A DNA stretch of 41,338 nucleotides from an uncultured Planctomycetota bacterium (GTDB lineage: Bacteria; Planctomycetota; Planctomycetia; Pirellulales; Thermoguttaceae), in contig CACXSS010000013.1 of assembly GCA_902770245.1 (NCBI GenBank), forward strand, positions 1 through 41,338. The letters are read 5' to 3'. The position numbers and the translations under genes are program-made. Under the pieces are notes generated by a model. That model was not told the DNA's origin. It saw only the letters and a program-made list of their open reading frames with translations, and searched no databases. This document shows positions 8,410 through 14,999 of this stretch, one piece after another (position 1 is the first letter of the stretch; each line of letters starts with the position of its first letter).

Positions 8410-10230
8410 TTATTCTTTGCTGTTATCGTCATTATCCGGGTTGAGGGAGAACAAGGGCTTGCCATCGCCGCCGCCCAAACCGCCTTTGAGTTCGGTTGCC
8501 GGTGTCGACTTGGCGCTCGGAGCGGCTCCTTCTTCGGCAGCTTCCTGAGCGGCTTCTTCTTCGTTCGACCATTCAACGCGTTTGCGGGACAGACCAATCT
8601 TGCGTTCGTCAATGTCAACGCGAAGAATCTTGACTTCGATTTCTTCGTCAACGTGAACGACTTCTTCCGGATTGTCAACTTTGTGATCCGCCAGTTCGCT
8701 GATGTGCAACAAACCTTCCAGACCGTCTTCCAAACGAACGAAAACGCCAAAGTTGGTAATCTTGGTAACTTTGCCCTTGACCAGCTGACCTGCGGCAAAG
8801 CGTTTCGGAATATCGGAAGTCCACGGATCTTCGGTCATCTGCTTGAGACCCAAAGCAATGCGGCGGCTCTTTTCGTCGACCGACAGAACTTTGCATTCGA
8901 TAACCTGATCTCTCTTAACCATTTCAGACGGATGGCTGACTTTGCGAGTCCAGGACATGTCGGAAACGTGAAGAAGACCGTCGATGTTTTCGCGAATCTG
9001 AATGAACGCGCCGTAGTTGGTAAGGTTGCGAACCGTACCGGTAACGACTGATCCAACCGGGTATTCCTGAGCAACTTCTTTCCAGGGATCGGGAGCGGTC
9101 TGCTTCATGCCCAAAGAGATTTCCTTCTTCTCTTTGTTGATACCCAGAACGACAACTTCGACTTCGTCGCCGAGGCTGACCAGTTCGTTTGGATGGTTGA
9201 TGCGCTTCGTCCAGGACATTTCGGAAATGTGAATAAGTCCTTCGATTCCTTCTTCCAACTTGGCAAATGCGCCGTAATTGGTGATGCTGACGATCGTTCC
9301 CTTGACTTTGGCGCCAACGGGATACTTTTCGGCAACCTGTTCCCACGGGCTGGGCTGCTTCTGCTTCAGACCGAGAGAAATCTTTTCCTTTTCGCGGTCG
9401 ATGGACAGAATCTTGACTTCGATCTGATCGTCAATCTTGAGCATTTCAGACGGATGGTTAATGCGTCCCCAAGACATGTCTGTAATGTGGAGCAGACCGT
9501 CGATGCCGCCCAGGTCGACAAACGCGCCGAAATCGGCGATGTTCTTGACCGTACCCATGCGAAGCTGACCTTCCTGAAGTTCGGAGAGAAGCTTCTGTTT
9601 TTGTTCTTTGCGTTCTTCTTCAATCAGAGCGCGGCGGCTGACAACGATGTTGCGGCGCGCTTCGTCAATTTTGAGAACGACGCACTTGATCGGCTTGCCG
9701 ATGAAATCAGCAATGTCGCTGGGACGACGAATGTCAACCTGAGACGCCGGCAAAAAGACGTTGACGCCAATATCGACCAGCAAACCGCCCTTGATTTTGC
9801 GGGTAACTTCGCCTTCGACGATGTCGCCTTCGTGAACCTGTTTCATGACGTTTTCCCAAGCTTCGATCTTTTCAGCCTTGCGCTTGGAGAGCATAATCAT
9901 GTCGCGGCTCTCTTGAGGTTTTTCGTCTTCTTCATCTTCTTCGATGAGCGCTTTGACGACTTGACCGATTTGAGGCTCTTCTTCATCTTCGCCCCATTCA
10001 TCGCGTTTAATTGCGCCTTCGCTCTTGGATCCGATGTCAACAAGGACAAATTCTTTATCAACGCGAACGATAACGCCTTCTACGATGCGGTTTGCGCCAA
10101 ATTCTTCCGGCGTGCGCCACTCTTTACCAGCATCCAGATCCTGATTTTCCAACGCCTGGTTGAGTTCTGTTTCCCAATCCGCAAGGTGAGCGGCTGCGTC
10201 CAAATTGTGCACCAAATTACGATTAACCAT
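8410..10230 (-). CDS. rpsA: 30S ribosomal protein S1
   Basis: 606 residues with six S1 (OB-fold) repeats at roughly 46-115, 133-200, 222-292, 307-378, 394-465 and 481-552. Repeats 3-6 carry the classic G-x-V-x-N-I-T-[ND]-[FY]-G-A-F pattern and GLLHISEMSW-type motifs. S1 binds mRNA and helps load it on the 30S subunit, which matters most where Shine-Dalgarno sites are weak, as is common in this window. The C-terminal tail is low-complexity (EEEAAQEAAEEG..., ending DNDDNSKE). The ATG at 10230 is preceded by AGGTAA, a weak ribosome-binding site. Single-gene unit with its own terminator. Confidence 0.95.
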   Translation of the reverse strand: MVNRNLVHNLDAAAHLADWETELNQALENQDLDAGKEWRTPEEFGANRIVEGVIVRVDKEFVLVDIGSKSEGAIKRDEWGEDEEEPQIGQVVKALIEEDEEDEKPQESRDMIMLSKRKAEKIEAWENVMKQVHEGDIVEGEVTRKIKGGLLVDIGVNVFLPASQVDIRRPSDIADFIGKPIKCVVLKIDEARRNIVVSRRALIEEERKEQKQKLLSELQEGQLRMGTVKNIADFGAFVDLGGIDGLLHITDMSWGRINHPSEMLKIDDQIEVKILSIDREKEKISLGLKQKQPSPWEQVAEKYPVGAKVKGTIVSITNYGAFAKLEEGIEGLIHISEMSWTKRINHPNELVSLGDEVEVVVLGINKEKKEISLGMKQTAPDPWKEVAQEYPVGSVVTGTVRNLTNYGAFIQIRENIDGLLHVSDMSWTRKVSHPSEMVKRDQVIECKVLSVDEKSRRIALGLKQMTEDPWTSDIPKRFAAGQLVKGKVTKITNFGVFVRLEDGLEGLLHISELADHKVDNPEEVVHVDEEIEVKILRVDIDERKIGLSRKRVEWSNEEEAAQEAAEEGAAPSAKSTPATELKGGLGGGDGKPLFSLNPDNDDNSKE

Positions 10231-10629
10231 TGAAAATTACCTATGAAACCGATGACAGGGCGCGTCTAACGGTTCCGACTGTTTTATCTTGGGGACGCCC
10301 TTCTTTTTCGGCGGCTCGCTTTGACCCGCAATACGAAAAAGAGCATTTATGTTTTATGGCTGCGATTAAATATATTGAGAACTCCTCAATTATATCGCAA
10401 ATATAAAGTCCACTAAATATACCAGATTTGACGTTTTTCTCAAGGGGGTAGAGTTATTTTTTTGAAAAAAATTAAAAAATAATTCAAAAAATACTCAAGT
10501 TGAAAAGCTTTGTCAGACTTGTGTTAATATAGGTAAAATGAGACGCTCTGAAAAATGAACCTATTCATCAGTTTCCTGTGTATGCAAAGTTGAAGAAGAA
10601 CAACTTTTAAGGCGTTTTAAAATAGAAAA
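10231..10629. other. Intergenic region upstream of rpsA
   Basis: Contains the 5' leader of rpsA (minus strand), then a very AT-rich stretch (10360-10500) with T and A runs where its promoter would lie. A 20-codon Arg-rich frame at 10284-10346 (minus) has no ribosome-binding site and is not called. Nothing else recognised. Confidence 0.5.
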
Positions 10630-10704
10630 TGGGCGTGCATGGACTCGAACCATGGACCTCGTCCTTATCAGGGACGCGCTCTAACCAAACTGAGCTACAC
10701 GCCC
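10630..10704 (-). tRNA. tRNA-Ile (GAT anticodon)
   Basis: 75 bases including discriminator A73 at 10630; no encoded CCA. The acceptor arm GGGCGTG pairs fully with CACGCCC, the D arm is GCTC/GAGC, the anticodon stem CGTCC/GGACG encloses CTGATAA, and the T arm is CATGG-TTCGAGT-CCATG. All stems are perfect. Confidence 0.95.
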
Positions 10705-10990
10705 GCAATGTTTATTTCAAGAAGATTTTTCTTCAAGATTTTTATAGGATAAACTTTTTTGAGAAATTGTCAATGGGGAGGGGAGAAAGATTTAAAAAAG
10801 GGGAGGAATTTACCCGGTTTTTCGATGTGAAGCTGTAAAATCGTCTGTCTTAACAGAAACGTTTGACGAAAATTTGCTTTTTTTCCGTTCTTTGCTCTGT
10901 ACTTTGTTGGAATTATACGTTATAATTATGAATCGAAAAGTGAGAAGGACAGTTTAACACGTCAAAACATTTCTCGCAGCTCGCGGTTTA
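10705..10990. other. Intergenic region between tRNA-Ile and murB-like gene
   Basis: AT-rich with no gene seen. A short frame at 10629-10838 reads through the tRNA and is spurious. Near its right end lies a candidate promoter for the murB-like gene, and from 10991 a heptamer-periodic stretch begins. Confidence 0.5.
10898..10926 (+). promoter_or_regulatory. Candidate promoter for the murB-like gene
   Basis: A perfect TATAAT at 10921-10926 with a weak -35 (TGTACT) 17 bases upstream. It lies about 100 bases before the start codon at 11026. Only the -10 box is strong. Confidence 0.4.
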
Positions 10991-11025
10991 ATTATTAACT
11001 TTCCATTATCCATTTATCAATCAAC
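10991..11025 (+). repeat. Heptamer-periodic stretch abutting the murB-like start codon
   Basis: Five consecutive 7-base units, ATTATTA, ACTTTCC, ATTATCC, ATTTATC, AATCAAC, end exactly at the ATG at 11026. On its own this would be weak, but the same 7-base phasing recurs at other gene boundaries in the window. Confidence 0.4.
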
Positions 11026-11901
11026 ATGTGGTACGATCCGTTTAAATCGATTATTCGTCGAGACGAACCGTTAGCTATGCACACGTGGTTTCAAGCCGGC
11101 GGCATGGCGGAATTCTACGCTCAACCAGAAACTCAAACCCAGGCTGCAGAGCTGGTTGCCGCAGCGTCAGAAGCCGACATTCCGATTCGATTGCTGGGCG
11201 AAGGTTCAAACGTTCTCATTCGCAACGACGGCGTTTCCGGGCTGGTTATCAGTTTGGACAGTCCAGAGTTTCAGAAAATCGTTATTGAAGGAAACTGTAT
11301 CAAGGCGGGGGCGGCGGCTCGATTGGGGCGCGTTGTTACTACTGCCGTCCATGCCGGATTGGCGGGGTTGGAAGATTTTATCGGCGTTCCCGGATCTGTT
11401 GGAGGAGCGCTGCATGTTCACGTCGCCGCCAACATGACAAAAGTCAGCAGATGCCTCAGATCAACAACGGAAATGGATTTTCAGGGAAATACGTTTGCCA
11501 AATCTGCGGAAGAACTGGCAACAACGTATCAAGATAAGTCCCTCAACTCACTTATTATTCTTGAAGCGACTTTTGAACTGGAACCGGACGATCCCAAAAC
11601 GCTTGCTCAACAGATGCAAAAACGCTGGATTTTGAAAAAATCCCAGCAGCCGATGAGCTTCCAATGCTGCGGACGAATTTTTAAAAGTCCTACAGGCGCC
11701 TCTGCCGGCGAATTAATCGATCGCGCTGGACTTAAAGGCGCTCGCATCGGCGGAGCAGTCATTTCAGAGCGGCATGCAAACTACATCATTGCAGAACCGG
11801 AATGTTCGTCTGAAGATATTATCCGCCTTATTGACCTCGTTCGAGATCAGGTTCATAAACGAACGGACGTCTTGTTGGATCTGGAACTGGAAATTTGGTA
11901 A
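11026..11901 (+). CDS. murB: MurB-like UDP-N-acetylenolpyruvoylglucosamine reductase, with unusual active-site positions
   Basis: 291 residues. The FAD-binding part is clear: TWFQAGG (20-26), LGEGSNVLI (57-65), GLEDFIGVPGSVGGAL (114-129). The C-terminal domain has SAGELIDRAGLKG (226-238), GGAVISERHANYI and the terminal LELEIW with E287/E289. MurB reduces enolpyruvyl-UDP-GlcNAc to UDP-MurNAc in peptidoglycan synthesis. By memory alignment, two residues central to the E. coli enzyme are replaced: the Arg of FGYRxS is Q169 (TTYQDKSL), and the Ser/Cys of AG[SC]xFKNP is R217 (CCGRIFKSP). The usual NAGA[YH]G motif is also altered (HVHVAANMTK). It could be an active variant, a decayed copy, or a repurposed paralogue; family membership is firm, activity is not. 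Confidence 0.82.
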   Translation: MWYDPFKSIIRRDEPLAMHTWFQAGGMAEFYAQPETQTQAAELVAAASEADIPIRLLGEGSNVLIRNDGVSGLVISLDSPEFQKIVIEGNCIKAGAAARLGRVVTTAVHAGLAGLEDFIGVPGSVGGALHVHVAANMTKVSRCLRSTTEMDFQGNTFAKSAEELATTYQDKSLNSLIILEATFELEPDDPKTLAQQMQKRWILKKSQQPMSFQCCGRIFKSPTGASAGELIDRAGLKGARIGGAVISERHANYIIAEPECSSEDIIRLIDLVRDQVHKRTDVLLDLELEIW

Positions 11902-11912
11902 TGGAGGCGTAA

Positions 11913-11995
11913 CAATTAGCAATTAGCAATGAGCAATTAGCAATTGACAAAAAACGCTTCAATAATTGCTAATTGATAATTGCAAATTGCTAATT
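11913..11995. repeat. Heptamer fold-back array A
   Basis: CAATTAG, CAATTAG, CAATGAG, CAATTAG, CAATTGA (11913-11947), then a 16-base core containing AACGCTTC, then AATTGCT, AATTGAT, AATTGCA, AATTGCT (11964-11991). The right arm is the inverted complement of the left. The period is exactly 7 throughout. It fills the gap between the murB-like stop and the next gene together with the following stretch. Confidence 0.85.
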
Positions 11996-12000
11996 CTCCC

Positions 12001-12036
12001 TACCCCCTATTCCCCACTCCCTATTTCCTATAATTC
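12001..12036 (+). repeat. Heptamer stretch abutting the TolQ/ExbB-like start codon
   Basis: TACCCCC, TATTCCC, CACTCCC, TATTTCC, TATAATT (12001-12035), then C and the ATG at 12037. Exact 7-base phasing; a different heptamer family from array A, which ends six bases upstream. No other ribosome-binding site is visible, so the array forms the immediate 5' leader. Confidence 0.65.
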
Positions 12037-12846
12037 ATGCGACTATTATTCATTCTCCTGTTGACGCTTTCAACCAGCGCGATGGCTCAAGACGCCGATC
12101 CTGACGCAGCGCCAGCTCCCGCAGAGACTGTTCAACAGCAGGCGCCTGTTCAAGCGTCTCAACCGGAAGTTCAAACTCAGTCCACTTTTTGGACGATTAT
12201 CAGCGCTGGCGGAACAATCGGCTTACTGATTTTTGCTTTGTCGATTGCCAGTTTGACGCTGGCGATTGACCAGCTCCGAAAGCTTCGAAAGTCAGCGTTT
12301 ATGCCGGACGGGTTGGCTCAGCAAACGCGCGAGTTGATTTCTCAGGGACAGCTGTTACAGGCGGATCAGTTGTGCCGCCAGTCGCCTTGCTGTTTGTCAT
12401 ACGTTATTAATGCGGGTTTGACGGAAGCTGACGGGGACTGGACGGACATCGAAAAAGCTCTGGAAGATTCGCTGGCAGAGCAGTCGGCGCAGTGCGGGCG
12501 AAAAATTGAGATATTGTCAGTAATCGGAAACATCGCCCCGATGCTAGGACTGTTGGGAACGGTTGTTGGCATGGTATACGCCTTTAGCGAGCTGGCAAAC
12601 ACACAAGGAACCCCCAAGCCGGCTGAATTGGCTCAGGGCATTTATCTGGCTCTTGTTACAACGGTCGAAGGGCTGATTGTCGCTATTCCTTCTTTGGCGG
12701 CGTTCGCCTATTTCCGCAGCCGTTTGGATCAGATTATTACAGAAGTCGCATTTCAGGCGCAGTACGTTTTCATTCCGTTAAAACGACAGCTTCGCGCCGG
12801 TCGCCGCGTTGGGACAACCGTTCAGGCGCCGCCCAAAAAGAGCTGA
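12037..12846 (+). CDS. MotA/TolQ/ExbB family proton-channel protein
   Basis: 269 residues. A signal peptide (MRLLFILLLTLSTSAMAQ) and a Pro/Gln/Ala-rich linker precede three membrane segments at about 52-76, 160-184 and 202-227, the TolQ/ExbB arrangement. The conserved core GNIAPMLGLLGTVVGMVYAF and the third helix with ALVTTVEGLIVAIPS (pore Thr residues) are intact. These proteins use the proton gradient with an ExbD/TolR partner to energise outer-membrane transport or cell-envelope maintenance. No ExbD/TolR gene follows, which is unusual; downstream is a repeat-rich gap. The N-terminal signal plus Q-rich extension is common in planctomycete members. Confidence 0.88.
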   Translation: MRLLFILLLTLSTSAMAQDADPDAAPAPAETVQQQAPVQASQPEVQTQSTFWTIISAGGTIGLLIFALSIASLTLAIDQLRKLRKSAFMPDGLAQQTRELISQGQLLQADQLCRQSPCCLSYVINAGLTEADGDWTDIEKALEDSLAEQSAQCGRKIEILSVIGNIAPMLGLLGTVVGMVYAFSELANTQGTPKPAELAQGIYLALVTTVEGLIVAIPSLAAFAYFRSRLDQIITEVAFQAQYVFIPLKRQLRAGRRVGTTVQAPPKKS

Positions 12847-12871
12847 CGCAATCAAGATAACCTCTAAAAAC

Positions 12872-12975
12872 AATGGCTCATCCGGTAACTGAGCGCCTAA
12901 CAGTTTTTGAGCGGGTCAGTCCGTACACAGATTTGACTGATTAAACGGATATTCACCGATTGGTTAACTGATAAA
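12872..12975 (-). repeat. Intergenic repeat R, copy 2 (uninterrupted)
   Basis: Its reverse complement matches 2215-2232 plus 2331-2409: TTAACCAATCGGTGA, CCGTTTAATC, ACGGACTGACC, GCTCAAAAACTGTTAGG, then CAGTTACCGGATGAGCC. It lacks the three-hairpin element found in copy 1, so it shows the presumed empty site. Confidence 0.7.
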
Positions 12976-13006
12976 TCAATAATCTTTTGTGAATCATTCG
13001 ATTTTT

Positions 13007-13124
13007 AAACACGAAATACGCAAAATAACGCGAAAATCACGAAAAGTTTAAGATTATAAAATAACCCTTTCGTTTGTTATGTTCTTTTCGTGTATTTTGT
13101 GTTTTTCGCGTTCTCCTCGTGTTT
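13007..13124. repeat. Long imperfect inverted repeat
   Basis: The left arm (13007-13046, beginning AAACACGAAATACGC) and right arm (13084-13124, ending CTCCTCGTGTTT) are imperfect inverted complements of about 40 bases separated by 37 AT-rich bases. The word CACGAAA / TTTCGTG recurs within each arm. No coding capacity; looks like a small fold-back element. Confidence 0.6.
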
Positions 13125-13375
13125 AATAAGACAATGATGTGCAAATGATACGGATTGACAACAACTAATCCTCAATTGGTTTGCCTCTAAACGTCTTTCC
13201 AACGGCGTTGTAGAGAGTTTTAACAACAAGGTAAAATTGACAGTAAGAAAAAACTATGGGTTAGGCAGCGATGAAGCGCTGCCAACTGCTTTATTCCATA
13301 CGCTTAGGAAATTGTCTGAACCAAAACTTACCCACAGATTTTGTTAGAGAGCCTTATATATAATGTATGAACGCA

Positions 13376-14506
13376 CTAGCGCTTTCCTTTTTCTTTTGAC
13401 AGCAAAGTAATAACGCGTTGATGGACTGCGTTTTCTATCTGTCGAGCGCAGGTTTGATAGAATTCCATCGTGCCGCCGTAGGGGTCTAAAATATCGACGT
13501 TTTCCGGGTTGAGCAGCCGAATTCTCGATTCTGCCTGAGGATACGCAGCGACAAGCGCTCTCCGGTGAGACTCGCAAAGCGTGAAAATATAGTCGGCATA
13601 GCGAATAAGCGTTTCTGAAACGCTTTGGGCGGCGTGACTGGACAAATCCAGACCTCTTTGTTTCATAACCGCCTTGGCGAAATCGGACGCTGGCATTCCT
13701 GCAATGGCGGATAAACCGCACGACAGCGCAAACCAACCTTTTTCTTCCAACCTGTCGGGAGAGCATTTGAGTTGGTCAGCCATCTCTTTTCGGAAGAGCG
13801 TTTCCGCGATAGGAGAGCGGCACGTGTTGCCAGAACAAACGAACAGAACAATATTTGACGAAATGCGTCGAATCTGAGCTGGCGACAGCGCCCCGGCGCG
13901 GAGAATGGTCGGCGTGGCGCCGTCAAACCTGACAACGGTAGACGACTGTTTCCAACGGGTCATTCCATCGTCAACAATAATATCGACGTCGTTTTTAAGG
14001 TCGTCGATAACCTGTTTGCCGTCCAATGGGTCTGGAACGCCATGATGGTTCGCGCTGGTAAGCAAAAGGGGAAGGTCGATAATCCGCAAAATTTCCAACG
14101 TCAGCGGATGATCCGGAATGCGAATTCCAACAGTTCCCTTAGGGGCGCACGCTTGAGTTGCAATTGGCGGGAAGGCGTCTAACGCTCCCTGTCGAAGCGG
14201 CAGAACGAACGTAATCGGACCAGGACAAACGCGACGAAACAGCTTTTCCACCTTGGATTTCCACGGAGCCGCCAGCTGTCGGGCAGATTCAATATCTTGA
14301 ACGACCAGAGAAAAAGGGCTTTCCGGCGTTCGATCCTTGAGGCGGCTGAGCCGTTCGATAGCAAAAGTCGACGTTGGTGCGGCGGCGACTCCGTAAACCG
14401 TCTCCGTTGGCAGAGCGACAAGCTCTCCGGACTGGATAGCTTTCGCCAGCCGCTGCGCCTGATGTTCCAGTTTCGACGGTTCAAATTGGAGTATTTCCGC
14501 TGACAT
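13376..14506 (-). CDS. Fusion of Sua5/YrdC (threonylcarbamoyl-AMP synthase, TsaC-like) and low-molecular-weight protein tyrosine phosphatase
   Basis: 376 residues. Residues ~15-205 are a YrdC domain: ALPTETVYGVAA (31-42), LSRLKDRT (KxR, 53-60), SPFSLVV, CPGPITFVL (94-102), VGIRIPDHP (126-134), LLTSANHHG (148-156). This domain makes threonylcarbamoyl-AMP for tRNA t6A37. Residues ~217-372 are a low-molecular-weight phosphatase: P-loop VCSGNTCRS with C224 and R230, and the general acid in DPYGG (D341). Both active sites look intact. The phosphatase half could act on phosphotyrosine, arginine-phosphate or arsenate; sequence does not settle it. The protein is long enough to hold both complete domains in one frame. 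Confidence 0.88.
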   Translation of the reverse strand: MSAEILQFEPSKLEHQAQRLAKAIQSGELVALPTETVYGVAAAPTSTFAIERLSRLKDRTPESPFSLVVQDIESARQLAAPWKSKVEKLFRRVCPGPITFVLPLRQGALDAFPPIATQACAPKGTVGIRIPDHPLTLEILRIIDLPLLLTSANHHGVPDPLDGKQVIDDLKNDVDIIVDDGMTRWKQSSTVVRFDGATPTILRAGALSPAQIRRISSNIVLFVCSGNTCRSPIAETLFRKEMADQLKCSPDRLEEKGWFALSCGLSAIAGMPASDFAKAVMKQRGLDLSSHAAQSVSETLIRYADYIFTLCESHRRALVAAYPQAESRIRLLNPENVDILDPYGGTMEFYQTCARQIENAVHQRVITLLSKEKGKR

Positions 14507-14811
14507 TATAAAGGGATTGGTAGTTATGAGTATACTATATATAGAGTTACTCGAACCCTGCTCTATATATTATATATTGTAGCCAAGGAATGGTTTATAG
14601 TCAAGACCAAAAAAAAGAGTCGCTAACCGTATAAAATTCTTTGACTTAAGCCACTTTAATACATTATAAAGCAAATAATCGTTTTCTTTCCCCTGTTTTT
14701 TAGAAAAAAATAAAAAATTTCGCGTCCCCTCCCTTGCAAAGATTGAAATATATGATAGAATGATTCACGTAAGTTTGAGGAACGACTGTAATTTACAGTT
14801 TCCCTTTAACA
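14507..14811. other. AT-rich divergent intergenic region
   Basis: Between the Sua5-fusion start (minus) and tRNA-Asp (plus). Contains a 10-base hairpin just upstream of the fusion gene, ATATATAGAG (14537-14546) with CTCTATATAT (14561-14570), and the tRNA promoter candidate at 14734-14761. No gene seen. Confidence 0.5.
14734..14761 (+). promoter_or_regulatory. Candidate promoter for tRNA-Asp
   Basis: TTGCAA (14734-14739), 16-base spacer, TAGAAT (14756-14761), about 50 bases ahead of the tRNA. Upstream is A/T-rich (14700-14720), like an UP element. Confidence 0.5.
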
Positions 14812-14885
<74 letters not shown>

Positions 14886-14896
14886 ATTTACAAAAA

Positions 14897-14925
14897 AACA
14901 GACGCAAAAAGCGTCTGTTTTTTTT
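14897..14925 (+). terminator. Intrinsic terminator after tRNA-Asp
   Basis: AACAGACGC (14897-14905), loop AAAAA, GCGTCTGTT (14911-14919), then a T run to 14925. There is also an A run on the other side, so it may act in both directions; the minus-strand gene stop at 15000 is 75 bases away. Confidence 0.9.
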
Positions 14926-14999
14926 ATTGTACATTAGACTGTTCGAGTTTATCTCTGCTTTGACTTCTTATCGATCCAAAGCGTCTTCGATTTCTTTGA

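Larger units (their letters stand above)
12847..13375. other. Repeat-rich intergenic region
   Basis: No gene. Holds repeat R copy 2 (12872-12975), a long imperfect inverted repeat (13007-13124), and a hairpin GGCAGCG/CGCTGCC at 13264-13283 without a T tract. The rest (13125-13260, 13284-13375) shows nothing recognisable. Confidence 0.6.

Noticed and set aside
9193-10233. 346-codon plus-strand open frame opposite rpsA
   Set aside because: Phe/Asp/Asn/Val-rich shadow of the repetitive S1 codons; rpsA itself is certain.
10284-10346. 20-codon Arg-rich frame upstream of rpsA as a leader peptide
   Set aside because: No Shine-Dalgarno site, far from the rpsA start, and no coupling geometry.
10629-10838. 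Plus-strand open frame starting at the tRNA-Ile
   Set aside because: Its first third is the antisense of a perfect tRNA gene.
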